A stretch of 64,000 nucleotides of DNA from Nostoc sp. FACHB-152. Lineage in GTDB: Bacteria; Cyanobacteriota; Cyanobacteriia; Cyanobacteriales; Nostocaceae. The DNA lies in assembly GCF_014697475.1 (NCBI RefSeq), contig NZ_JACJRV010000011.1, forward strand, positions 62,001-126,000, given 5' to 3'. The notes beneath the pieces were generated by a model, which did not search any database, was not told where the DNA came from, and saw only the letters and a list, made by a program, of their open reading frames with translations. This document shows, one piece after another, positions 26,220 through 34,560 of the stretch. The stretch's first letter is position 1, and each line of letters begins with the position of its first letter. The position numbers and the translations under genes were made by a program.

Positions 26220-27536
26220 ATGAATTACCTAGAATTTGAGCAAAAATGGAAAAAACTAGAGCAGAAGCCTAGCCAAACAGATGTTGTGCTGGATATGTTA
26301 AAAGGGTTGTCTGATATAGAGATTGCTAAAAATAGAGGTATTACCGAAGCAACTGTACGCAAGCATATTTCGACAACCTGCAAAGCCTTCGGTGTCAAAA
26401 ACCGCCGTAAGTTAGTTTCTTTGTATGAGACTTACAAGCCAGAGCTACTCATAGGTAATAGTGCAATCAACCACACTAAACATATGAGGCAGCCACTAAC
26501 GGGGCGTGTGCCACTAGATTCGCCACTGTACCTAGAACGGGCCGCAGATGAAAAGTGCAGACGATATCTGCAAGCAGCCCAAAGTAGGGAAGAGTCTTTA
26601 CCCTTCATTCGGATTAGAGCATCTAAAGGCATGGGCAAGTCTTCACTGCTGGTAAGGCTTTGTCACTTTTTAGAGAAACAGCAAAAGCAGGCAGTTGGCT
26701 TTATTGATTTAGGTAGTATTGATTTATCTGAATTCACAGACCTGAACCAGCTTTTGTATCAGTTCACTTATGTGATATCTCAAAAATTTATTAATAAACT
26801 TAATAACCATACTCCGCCTGATCTCCAAGATTACTGGCGAAAAGATATTGCATCAGGATTGAATTGCACTAATTATCTCAAAGAACATATCTTCTCTAAA
26901 ATAGAACAGCCAAAAACTTTATTTATTGATGGAATTGACACTGTTTTAGGTCAAGAAAAAACTCAGAACCCTTTTTTAAATCTGTTGAGAACTTGGAATG
27001 AAAGTGAAATGAAACTGGTGAGTGAGGTTCCAATTGTCTGGCCAAGTATAGTAATTGCTTACTCAACAGAGCCATACCCAGAGTATGGCATTAAAGGTTC
27101 AATCATGCAAAATGTAGGCATAGAAATAGATTTAAAAGAATTTAGCCTAGATGAAACCCTGGAGTTAGCTAAGAGATACGGCTTAAATTGGAGTTTAAAT
27201 GAAGTCAATTCACTCAGGCAATTAATTGGTGGTCATCCAGCTTTAATTAATCGAGCATTCTTTGAAATTAGCCAAGGTAATATAACTTTGGCAGAACTAG
27301 AGATGGAAGCTACTTCGCTAACTGGCCCTTTTAGATATGATTTACTTAAAAAACTAGACTTACTTGAACCAAATGAAAATTTAAAACAATGCTTTCAGAA
27401 AATTTTGCGTGGAGAGAATTGTAATGATGAATTTGCAAATTTTCAGTTAGAAAAAGCAGGCTTAATTAAAGTAGGACAAAAGGGCGTAACAGTATCATGT
27501 GAGCTATATAAAAAATATTTTGATTTGCACCTATAA
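26220..27536 (+). CDS. HTH-AAA_35 (STAND-like) regulator
   Basis: A 438-residue protein. Residues about 18-68 form a LuxR/FixJ-like helix-turn-helix (LSDIEIAKNRGITEATVRKH, then ISTTCKAFGVKNRRKLVSL). From about 95 an AAA_35-type ATPase domain begins with the family entry PLDSPLYLERAADEK. Walker A is ASKGMGKSS (134-142), lacking the usual leading Gly. Walker B is LFIDGID (234-240), with Gly where the catalytic Glu is expected, so ATP turnover may be weak. This layout recalls MalT-type STAND activators and the HTH-bearing proteins of vWA-MoxR-associated systems. It could bind the phased arrays nearby; that is inference. Confidence 0.85.
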   Translation: MNYLEFEQKWKKLEQKPSQTDVVLDMLKGLSDIEIAKNRGITEATVRKHISTTCKAFGVKNRRKLVSLYETYKPELLIGNSAINHTKHMRQPLTGRVPLDSPLYLERAADEKCRRYLQAAQSREESLPFIRIRASKGMGKSSLLVRLCHFLEKQQKQAVGFIDLGSIDLSEFTDLNQLLYQFTYVISQKFINKLNNHTPPDLQDYWRKDIASGLNCTNYLKEHIFSKIEQPKTLFIDGIDTVLGQEKTQNPFLNLLRTWNESEMKLVSEVPIVWPSIVIAYSTEPYPEYGIKGSIMQNVGIEIDLKEFSLDETLELAKRYGLNWSLNEVNSLRQLIGGHPALINRAFFEISQGNITLAELEMEATSLTGPFRYDLLKKLDLLEPNENLKQCFQKILRGENCNDEFANFQLEKAGLIKVGQKGVTVSCELYKKYFDLHL

Positions 27537-27660
27537 AATTTTACGGCAGTAGTACATTGTATAAGGCTAGCAATTAAGCTAATACTAGTGTAAACTGCAA
27601 CCAAGGGCTATACACTTCTCAAAACGCTTGTTAGACAAACGTTGTAGGAAAAAGTGGCTA

Positions 27661-29466
27661 ATGGACAGGGCTAATCAGGGAAGCTTTTACCAAATCGAAG
27701 CAGGTACATTACCTCTAAATGCACCAACTTATGTAGAGCGAAAAGCAGACGAAAAACTGCGTCAATTTGCTTGTTCTACCCAGACAATTAATCGGGTTTG
27801 TTATATTCTGGCTGCCCGACAAATGGGAAAATCTAGCTTAATGGTGCGGATGACCAAACATTTAGCTAACTGTGGGGCAGTTGGCGTTAAAATTTATTTG
27901 CAGCAACTAGGCAATGTTGAGTCAGAGAAAGCACTATGGTTTAACCTTTTGCGCTTGATATGCCAACAAGTTGTACTTCGGGAAGGAAACTTAGTTAGTA
28001 ACCTGGATGCATTTTGGGATAAAAATCCAGGGATACAGCCAACAGTACAATTTGAAGAATTTTTAATTCAGGAAGTACTGAGCAAAATAGATAAAAAAAA
28101 GCTAATTATTTTTATCGATGAAATTCAAACATTAACTGACTGGAATTTACAAAATAGTTTTATAGGATTTCTCAAAAACCTCTCAGAAAACCGCGACCAA
28201 GTACCGCTTCAAAGACTAAATTTTGTTTTAATTGGAGTCGCTAAACCTTCAGATTTAATTACCAGTAATAGTTACTCCTTCAATTTGGGAGACTATATTG
28301 AACTAGGTGGTTTGTTGAAAAAAGACTGTCAACCATTGCTGCAAGGATTAAACAAGGTCACAAGAGAACCAGATAAAGTCCTAGAGTTACTTTTAGATTG
28401 GACAGGCGGTCAACCATTTCTTACTCAGGTGCTTTGCCACTTAATAGCCACTGAAGCTCAAATTCCTAATAATTATAATTTAAAAGATTACGTCGAGCGA
28501 GTAGTAACCGATAAAATTACCAATGATTGGAAGCTCCAAGATAGACAATCACATCTCCAAGAAATTGAAAATTGGTTTATTCGTGTAACGGACAGCTATA
28601 AACATGAAAAATTAAAAGCGATTAGACTTTATAAAAAAATTCTTAATCAAGATATTGTTCATTTTAATGAGCGCGATACAGTGCAATGGGATTTGCTAAT
28701 TTCAGGTTTGGTTACTAAAAATAATGGTTATTTAAAAGTTACCAACCGCATCTACGAGAGGGTTTTTAATTTAAATTGGATTCATAATCAAGAAAAAAAG
28801 CTACAGGAGCATAATATGGTAGATCCCTTAAGCACTATTTATAACAGAGATGTATTTATACTAATTGACCAAAGTGGTTCAATGACTAAACAAGATGCCG
28901 CAGACAGCAATTTAAAACGCTGGGATAGTCTCAAAGAAATAGTTATGTCTCATGTAGATATGATCCTCTCTGAAAAAAATAGTCAACAGGAAAAAATTTG
29001 TGATTCTATCTATCTAGATTTGTTTAGTAGAAGCAAATTAAGAAGAGAACCCCATCAAATTAAAAAAGCCACTCAAGTTGAGAACATTTTTTTAGAAAAT
29101 CGACCCGATACATCAACTTTTGTCGTTCCAGCACTGAAGAGAGCTATTAATTATTGGTTCGATAGTCGCGTTCAATCAAAAACTCAAGGTGCTTTTTTTA
29201 TCATATATACTGATGGTCAATTTGATGATACAAAAGCTTTTGAAGCATTAATAGAAGACACTTGCAAACAAATATATAATGAGCGAGTTATCAAAATTAT
29301 TGTAGTTGGTATTGGTAAAGATATTGATGTGGAATATTTTCAAAGTTTAAATAATAATCTCCAAGGTAATGTAGATAAAAATGGCAACCCCTGTGATATT
29401 TTTGTTTTTGAGTTAGAGACTGAAATGGAAGATATTATTGAACTTATGGAACGTGAAATAAACTAG
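27661..29466 (+). CDS. AAA_35 ATPase fused to a von Willebrand A domain
   Basis: Start placed at ATG 27661 (GGAAA upstream; an in-frame TTG at 27628 is possible), 601 residues. The N-terminal AAA_35 ATPase begins PLNAPTYVERKADEK, with Walker A AARQMGKSS (51-59) and Walker B IIFIDEIQ (149-156) carrying the Glu that its upstream neighbour lacks. A helical region follows, then a vWA domain from about 395 with the MIDAS motif DQSGS (403-407), the Thr in DTSTFVVPA and the Asp in YTDGQFDD. It is about 125 bp from the HTH-AAA_35 gene and probably in its operon. A signalling or chaperone-like ATPase is likely; function unknown. Confidence 0.85.
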   Translation: MDRANQGSFYQIEAGTLPLNAPTYVERKADEKLRQFACSTQTINRVCYILAARQMGKSSLMVRMTKHLANCGAVGVKIYLQQLGNVESEKALWFNLLRLICQQVVLREGNLVSNLDAFWDKNPGIQPTVQFEEFLIQEVLSKIDKKKLIIFIDEIQTLTDWNLQNSFIGFLKNLSENRDQVPLQRLNFVLIGVAKPSDLITSNSYSFNLGDYIELGGLLKKDCQPLLQGLNKVTREPDKVLELLLDWTGGQPFLTQVLCHLIATEAQIPNNYNLKDYVERVVTDKITNDWKLQDRQSHLQEIENWFIRVTDSYKHEKLKAIRLYKKILNQDIVHFNERDTVQWDLLISGLVTKNNGYLKVTNRIYERVFNLNWIHNQEKKLQEHNMVDPLSTIYNRDVFILIDQSGSMTKQDAADSNLKRWDSLKEIVMSHVDMILSEKNSQQEKICDSIYLDLFSRSKLRREPHQIKKATQVENIFLENRPDTSTFVVPALKRAINYWFDSRVQSKTQGAFFIIYTDGQFDDTKAFEALIEDTCKQIYNERVIKIIVVGIGKDIDVEYFQSLNNNLQGNVDKNGNPCDIFVFELETEMEDIIELMEREIN

Positions 29467-29656
29467 GATTAATATATCCTTGAACTAAAATTTTTTGAGT
29501 AGCTGCCCCTGAATCGTCAAGCTTGAGAATATGCGATCGCTTTATTTAATCCCATCGGTTAGATTATGCTGTCGTTAACCTAGCATCTTCTGTTCAATGA
29601 CATAAAATGGCAATTTTTGCCATAATTTAGAAAAACAGATTCAGGAAATAACCATT

Positions 29657-29905
29657 GTGGAAAGTATCAGTATTTCCTTACCTGACACTATGAGAGCTTA
29701 TGTAGAAGAACAGGTAGCAAAAGGCGGCTACAGTAGTGTCAGCGAATATTTCCGTGAATTAGTACGACAAGACCAAAAGCAGAGAGCAAAAGAACGTCTA
29801 GAAACAATGCTTCTCGAAGGATTAAACTCTGGAAATGCAACAGAAATGACTGCTCAAGAGTGGGAAGATATTCGTCAAGCAGTACGAGAAAGAATTAGCA
29901 TTTAG
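29657..29905 (+). CDS. ParD-family antitoxin, without adjacent toxin
   Basis: An 82-residue ribbon-helix-helix protein of the ParD/CopG type: ISISLPDTMRAYVEEQVAKG, then YSSVSEYFRELVRQDQ. The charged C-terminal half is the part that would bind a ParE/RelE toxin. The start is GTG 29657 with AGGAAA upstream. No ParE-like reading frame follows before the tRNA gene on either strand, so this looks like an orphan or degraded toxin-antitoxin locus. It may act only as a DNA-binding regulator now. Confidence 0.85.
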   Translation: MESISISLPDTMRAYVEEQVAKGGYSSVSEYFRELVRQDQKQRAKERLETMLLEGLNSGNATEMTAQEWEDIRQAVRERISI

Positions 29906-30004
29906 TTGTTGAATGAGTAATTGTAAGCCAGAGGCTTCTTTTGGTTCTAGCTAAAAAACCTGCTAATCTTTATGCAAGATTAACAGGTTTAGAGATTTTA
30001 TCAA

Positions 30005-30078
30005 TCGGAGCGGCGGGATTCGAACCCACGACCTCCACTACCCCAAAGTGGCGCGCTACCAAGCTGCGCTACGCCCCG
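30005..30078 (-). tRNA. tRNA-Pro(UGG)
   Basis: The minus strand folds into a full cloverleaf. The acceptor stem is CGGGGCG/CGCTCCG with discriminator A, the D arm is in GCGCAGCTTGGTAGCGC, the anticodon stem-loop is CCACTTTGGGGTAGTGG with anticodon TGG, and the T arm contains GGTTCGAATCC. No CCA is encoded. It sits at the right edge of the accessory island. Confidence 0.95.
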
Positions 30079-30128
30079 GTCAGAATTATTAATATAGCGC
30101 AAAGCTTTAAGAGAATCAAGGGGTAAGT

Positions 30129-30494
30129 TTAAAAAACTTTGAGTATCTCAGCAGCTTGCAACAGACCAGGTACAGCAGAGGCATTCCATTTACCTTCTAC
30201 ACAGCGTCCTGTATTGAGGATGAAGCGCAGGCTGTATTCATGGGGATAGCCTTCTACCTCCATCCATAATAAATCGCTTTCGGCTTCACAGGCAATTTTT
30301 TCCTCATCCATTAATTCGGCTGTGAGTTGTTTCATTGTGTCTGCTAGCTGGGCTAACAGACGGCAAAATTCATTTAACTCGGCTTCGGTTAACTCAATTG
30401 CCCAATCATCAGTTCCAACTAAGCCTTTATATTGGGGTGCGTTAGGGTTCCAGCCAATACGCCAGCCAGAACCAGTTTTTATCAGACGTTCCAT
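30129..30494 (-). CDS. DUF1818 family protein
   Basis: A 121-residue cyanobacterial conserved protein, recognised by the start MERLIKTGSGWRIGWNPNAP and the core WAIELTEAELNEFCRLLAQL. The predicted fold is a compact alpha/beta domain without signal or membrane segment. ATG 30494 fits homologues better than the ATG six bases upstream. The function of DUF1818 is unknown; a soluble role shared by cyanobacteria is likely. Confidence 0.85.
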   Translation of the reverse strand: MERLIKTGSGWRIGWNPNAPQYKGLVGTDDWAIELTEAELNEFCRLLAQLADTMKQLTAELMDEEKIACEAESDLLWMEVEGYPHEYSLRFILNTGRCVEGKWNASAVPGLLQAAEILKVF

Positions 30495-30542
30495 CTTCAA
30501 ATTGTAGATTTTGGATTTTAGATTTTAGATTTAAATTCAAAA

Positions 30543-31106
30543 TCACTTTAATAGTTCAGCACCGCCTGTTTGGGGTTTCTGGGGAGTATTTGAGCTAGGG
30601 CTAGGAGGTTGGCTGGTATTTTGGACAGAGGGGCTAAAGATGTTGACTAAGGTTTGGACTAAAGCATCTCGTTGCTGACGACTGAGGCGGTTAATGGCGG
30701 CGCGATCGCCATCCAGAGGATTTTGCCGTAATATATCACTACCTGGATAGCTCGTATCATATATAGTTTCATTCGCCCCCAAGTAATCAGCCAAAGTTAG
30801 CTTCCAGTCTAAACGATAAATAGGCGATCGCTCTTTCACATAAATGTGATAACGGATCAGGCGACTAGCTAAAGTGTTAGTTTCCGCTACTTTCCCATTT
30901 TCGTTGCTAATGTACTTGTTTTCTTTGGGCAGGTTGGGCAATTGCTCATAAACTTGCTGCCAAACATCCAATGGACTAATTCTTTGAGCAACAGCAGGCT
31001 GAATACCAAATAAAATAGGGCTGGTGAATTTACTTGTGTTTATACTCACAACCAGCCCAGTCACTATTAAAGCAATGATTAATGCTGAATTAAATTTTGC
31101 AAGCAT
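30543..31106 (-). CDS. Conserved hypothetical exported protein
   Basis: A 187-residue protein with an N-terminal hydrophobic segment (LIIALIVTGLVVSI) and a possible signal cleavage after PAVAQ near residue 41. The mature part contains QQVYEQLPNLPKENKY and RLSRQQRDALVQTLVNIF. The C-terminus is a Pro/Ser/Gln-rich linker, suggesting a flexible tail. No known domain recognised. It lies 48 bp upstream of the DUF1818 gene on the same strand and may be co-transcribed with it. Confidence 0.75.
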   Translation of the reverse strand: MLAKFNSALIIALIVTGLVVSINTSKFTSPILFGIQPAVAQRISPLDVWQQVYEQLPNLPKENKYISNENGKVAETNTLASRLIRYHIYVKERSPIYRLDWKLTLADYLGANETIYDTSYPGSDILRQNPLDGDRAAINRLSRQQRDALVQTLVNIFSPSVQNTSQPPSPSSNTPQKPQTGGAELLK

Positions 31107-31214
31107 CAGCTGAATAATTGATGAAAGCAGACTTGTTTGTTTTTTTGATAGTAATAATTCTGAGAGGATGTTTTAAAAGTATTGGGCGAATATAATTCGC
31201 TACTACACAAACTA

Positions 31215-31299
31215 AGTCCGCCTGCGCGGACTAACAGAAAATTAAGGTTTTTAACCCGCACTGGCGGGTTTTTCCTGTGTAGCCGCGATTTTTAATCGC
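31215..31299. repeat. Dispersed-type element of three consecutive hairpins
   Basis: Three perfect short stems in a row: AGTCCGC/GCGGACT (31215-31232), AACCCGC/GCGGGTT followed by TTTCC (31253-31270), and GCGATT/AATCGC (31285-31299). The layout matches interspersed repeats seen in Nostocales spacers. The middle hairpin could also terminate transcription. Confidence 0.65.
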
Positions 31300-31394
31300 C
31301 GAGGCTAGTATTAATTTAGACTTTCCAAACATCCTCTGAGATGAAGGTGCAATCTGAATACTCCTGTATTCAGCACTTCACCCCAGCACTACTG

Positions 31395-31631
31395 TTAGAT
31401 TTCGCCAATAATTTCTGGCTGAGTCAGTTCATCAGACATTTCGATGATTGCCCGTAAAACAGGCTTCATCATCATATCTTCTGAGCTTTCAAAATCTTCA
31501 TAACGCCGACGCTTGGCACGATTTGCCACCTGAACCGTAATGCGGTAGCGATTCGAGGCTGCACTAATTAAATCCTCGGCACGGTGCATAATTTGAGATT
31601 GGGTTGTCTCGAACTTGGAACGCTTGAGCAT
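31395..31631 (-). CDS. rpoZ: DNA-directed RNA polymerase subunit omega
   Basis: A 78-residue omega subunit, which helps fold and assemble RNA polymerase beta prime. The conserved pattern is [25 protein letters not shown], with the cyanobacterial extension [26 protein letters not shown]. Monocistronic, about 290 bp from the exported protein gene. Identification is firm. Confidence 0.94.
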   Translation of the reverse strand: MLKRSKFETTQSQIMHRAEDLISAASNRYRITVQVANRAKRRRYEDFESSEDMMMKPVLRAIIEMSDELTQPEIIGEI

Positions 31632-31791
31632 AATTAATGGTTCTTGGGGACATTCCCCAGTTTAGCAGTACTAGACTAGATACGGCTCTGTATATATAAT
31701 TCTCAGCGACCTCTCTGTTGATAGAGGTTGATAGTTTTGTATCAATTTATAACTAGTTTGTAAGACTACCTTAATATCATTATTCAAATTC

Positions 31792-32211
31792 ATGGCTAAT
31801 CTTTTGGAAACTGCTGTTAATGCAGGCAATTTCAAGACTCTAATAGAAGCAGCTAAGGCTGCACAAATCATAGATACTCTTCAAAGCCCTAATATTTTTA
31901 CAGTTTTTGCACCTACGGATGAGGCTTTTGCCCAACTACCAGAGGGAACATTAGATGAACTGCTGCAAGATACTGCCAAATTGAAGAAAATTGTTAGCTA
32001 TCATGTTGCTTTTGGCGATGTCAGATCTGATGACTTAGTGCAAATTACAGAAGCGGAGACTCTGGAGGGATCTGTTTTAGCAATTGAGTCTGCTAACGGG
32101 AATATTAAGGTGAATGATGCCAATGTTCTAAAAACAGATATTTTGGCAGACAATGGTGTAATTCATGTGATTGATGCAGTCCTCATACCTGCAATGGTTG
32201 CTGGACATTAA
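31792..32211 (+). CDS. Fasciclin-domain protein
   Basis: A 139-residue single FAS1 (beta-Ig-h3) domain covering nearly the whole protein: ANLLETAVNAGNFKTLIEAA, the H1 box NIFTVFAPTDEAFAQLP, the YH motif in IVSYHVAFGD, and the H2 box NGVIHVIDAVLIP. There is no signal peptide, unlike secreted versions; many cyanobacteria have this cytoplasmic form. It probably mediates adhesion or protein interaction. Stand-alone gene divergent from rpoZ. Confidence 0.93.
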   Translation: MANLLETAVNAGNFKTLIEAAKAAQIIDTLQSPNIFTVFAPTDEAFAQLPEGTLDELLQDTAKLKKIVSYHVAFGDVRSDDLVQITEAETLEGSVLAIESANGNIKVNDANVLKTDILADNGVIHVIDAVLIPAMVAGH

Positions 32212-32320
32212 CAAAATAGGGGAGTAGGGAGTAGAGAATACACAAAAATAACGTTAAATCCCTCACTCCCTAGCACCCAATCTCAACAACTCTTTGTGCT
32301 TAAGTCCTAGATGGTTTTCC

Positions 32321-33778
32321 TCAACCCAAAATGCACCCAGTCCGTGGAGGAACAGTTAGAGAAAGTTGTTTAGTTTCTCCATCGTGATTCCAGTCCAATT
32401 CTGCGTAGCCAAATAAAAGCTTGCTGGGTTGAGTTTGCAAACGAGTAATGTCTATATTTCCTTTAACTGATGCTGTTCCAGTATTAACAGCAATAATTAA
32501 TTCTTCTGTGCCTAAGGTGCGTGCAAAAACGTAAAGTGTTCCTTGGGCATACAAAACGTGATATTCGCCTGTACGCAAAGCTGGATAGGTATGGCGAATT
32601 TCTATTAGTTGGCGGTGAGTTTTAAGAATTTCTCTGTCCCAATTAGCTTCTAAGGGAAAGCCGCGTCGGGAGTCAGGATCTATTGCACCTGGTAAACCGA
32701 CTTCATCACCATAATAAATACTTGGCGCACCAGGATAGGTAAGTAAAAGTAGAGTTGATAATTCTACGCTGGCTTGATCGCCGCCGGCAATACTCATCAA
32801 ACGTGCGGTATCGTGACTAGCAAGTAAGTTGAGTTGAGTTAGCTGAATGTCCCAAGGGTAAAATTGCAGTAGTTCTTGGATTTTAGCGGCGTACTCGGCA
32901 GCAAATAAAGGTGGATAAGGTTGATAGTCACGGCTTTGGACTTGTTCTAAGACTACGCGATCGCCTGCGGTAAAAGCAATTGTCGGCCCAGCAAATAAAT
33001 AATTCATTACGCCGTCAAATTGTGTCCCATCCAACCACTCGCGCGAATCTCCCCACACTTCGCCCACAATATAAGCTTCGGGGTTAATGGCTTTGACGCG
33101 ATCGCGGAATTCTTGCCAAAAACCAGGAGTTTTAATTTCAAATGGCACATCTAACCGCCAACCATCAATGCCGAGTTTAATCCAATACTCAGCAATTTCC
33201 ATGATGTATTCTCTAACCTCTGGGTTGTCGTGGTTAAAGACTGGTAAAGCCCGATTATCTGCCCAACCCTCGTAATTAGCCGGGTACTCACCGTTATAAG
33301 GAGAAAGCGGCCAAGCGTGAATTTTAAACCAATTTACCCAAGGTGATTGTGGGCCATTTTCCAAAACATCATGGAAAAAGAAAAACCCGCGACTCGAATG
33401 ATTAAATACCCCATCCAAAACTACTTTAATATTCTTTTGGTGGGCAGCTTCTAGCAATTCTTTGAAGGCTTCATTTCCTCCCAGCAAAGGATCGACTTGA
33501 TAGTAATCGTGAGTGTGATAGCGATGATTACTAGCCGATTGAAATATGGGCGTGAAATAAATGGCGTTAATTCCTAAACTCTGGATGTAGTCTAATCCTT
33601 CAATAATGCCCCATAAATCACCGCCTTTGTAACCTTGGAGTGTGGGCATTGCTTCCCAATCTTCCCAACGGGCTTCATGTAGCAACCGTTTGTGGGGCTG
33701 TTTGCTTCTGGCAAAGCGGTCTGGAAAGATTTGGTAGAAAACGGCGTGCTTCACCCAGTCTGGTGTTTGAATTTGCAT
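32321..33778 (-). CDS. GH13 alpha-amylase-family glycoside hydrolase
   Basis: A 485-residue GH13 enzyme of the cyclomaltodextrinase/neopullulanase-like type, acting on alpha-glucans. All core regions are visible: DGVFNHSSRGFFFF, the nucleophile in DGWRLDVPFE, the acid/base Glu in IVGEVWGDS and the transition-state Asp in LASHDTARL. The YHTHDYYQVDPLLGG segment is also typical. No signal peptide, so it probably acts on internal glycogen or maltodextrin. That fits with glgC nearby, although they are not in one operon. Confidence 0.93.
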   Translation of the reverse strand: MQIQTPDWVKHAVFYQIFPDRFARSKQPHKRLLHEARWEDWEAMPTLQGYKGGDLWGIIEGLDYIQSLGINAIYFTPIFQSASNHRYHTHDYYQVDPLLGGNEAFKELLEAAHQKNIKVVLDGVFNHSSRGFFFFHDVLENGPQSPWVNWFKIHAWPLSPYNGEYPANYEGWADNRALPVFNHDNPEVREYIMEIAEYWIKLGIDGWRLDVPFEIKTPGFWQEFRDRVKAINPEAYIVGEVWGDSREWLDGTQFDGVMNYLFAGPTIAFTAGDRVVLEQVQSRDYQPYPPLFAAEYAAKIQELLQFYPWDIQLTQLNLLASHDTARLMSIAGGDQASVELSTLLLLTYPGAPSIYYGDEVGLPGAIDPDSRRGFPLEANWDREILKTHRQLIEIRHTYPALRTGEYHVLYAQGTLYVFARTLGTEELIIAVNTGTASVKGNIDITRLQTQPSKLLFGYAELDWNHDGETKQLSLTVPPRTGCILG

Positions 33779-34560
33779 GGGTAGTTATTTCTGTACCTTC
33801 ACGAGAGATTGTTGCAAATAGTTAACCAATTATGTCTCTCACTTGTGATGGAAAATAGCTAACTGAAGTATGAAGTATCAAGTATGAAGTTTGAAATTAG
33901 GCTAGTTATTCAGGAGCGGGATTGTCATGAAAAATTCTTATATAGGAATCCGGTTTGATATCTGAAATTATTTGTGTAGTTAGGCAATAGGGTTATAGAA
34001 GATTAAAGGGTACGGAGTTTTATTCAAAAATCAAATAGGAGTCCCATACATCTTTTTTGGTTAACGGTCAAGAGTTATATCTTTAACTGAGTTTTTACTA
34101 AAGTATTTAGATATTTTAGTAATATATAAAAATTTTATATATTAACTATTACTAATTTTCTTTATCTTCTATTGCTTTATATCTCTTAATTTTTCTCTGT
34201 TTAACTTTTCCGTAATCTTTTGAAATATGGTTGAATTACTAAAAAACATTTTTTAAAAAGCAGTTAATCTGGATTCTAATTACCGATCGCTGCCGAAAAT
34301 GAGCAGGATGAAATTTCTTGCCAGAAGGTGGTTTTTTTAGCTAAAAAAACTTATTAGAACTAGTCACAGATGAAAAACTGAATATCAAATATTTTAAAAG
34401 ACATAATTATATTTATGGCTATCGATTAAAACTATAGATATCCGGATTTTTCGCAAGTGGCAAACCCATAAAAATCAGCTATAACTTACGAATCTAGCAT
34501 GACTTATCTTGCCAAAAAAATTACTTGTTTTGAACCGAAAAAATAAAGGTAGAAGCCAAA
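33779..34560. other. Long AT-rich spacer upstream of subtilase
   Basis: 782 bp with no credible gene on either strand. It holds GAAGTAT-type short repeats at 33865-33892 and a perfect 20-bp palindrome at 34331-34350. The subtilase promoter must lie near the right end, but no clear box was identified. Confidence 0.5.
34331..34350. repeat. Perfect 20-bp A/T palindrome
   Basis: GTTTTTTTAGCTAAAAAAAC is its own reverse complement. It could form a hairpin in RNA or serve as a protein-binding site; it lies 210 bp before the subtilase start. Confidence 0.5.

Noticed and set aside
30005-30078. tRNA-Pro as an integration site with a duplicated end
   Set aside because: I found no second copy of the tRNA 3' end near 21-23 kb and no integrase gene.
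29941-30126. 61-codon frame across tRNA-Pro
   Set aside because: It is antisense to a complete tRNA gene and resembles the known artefact of translating tRNA DNA.
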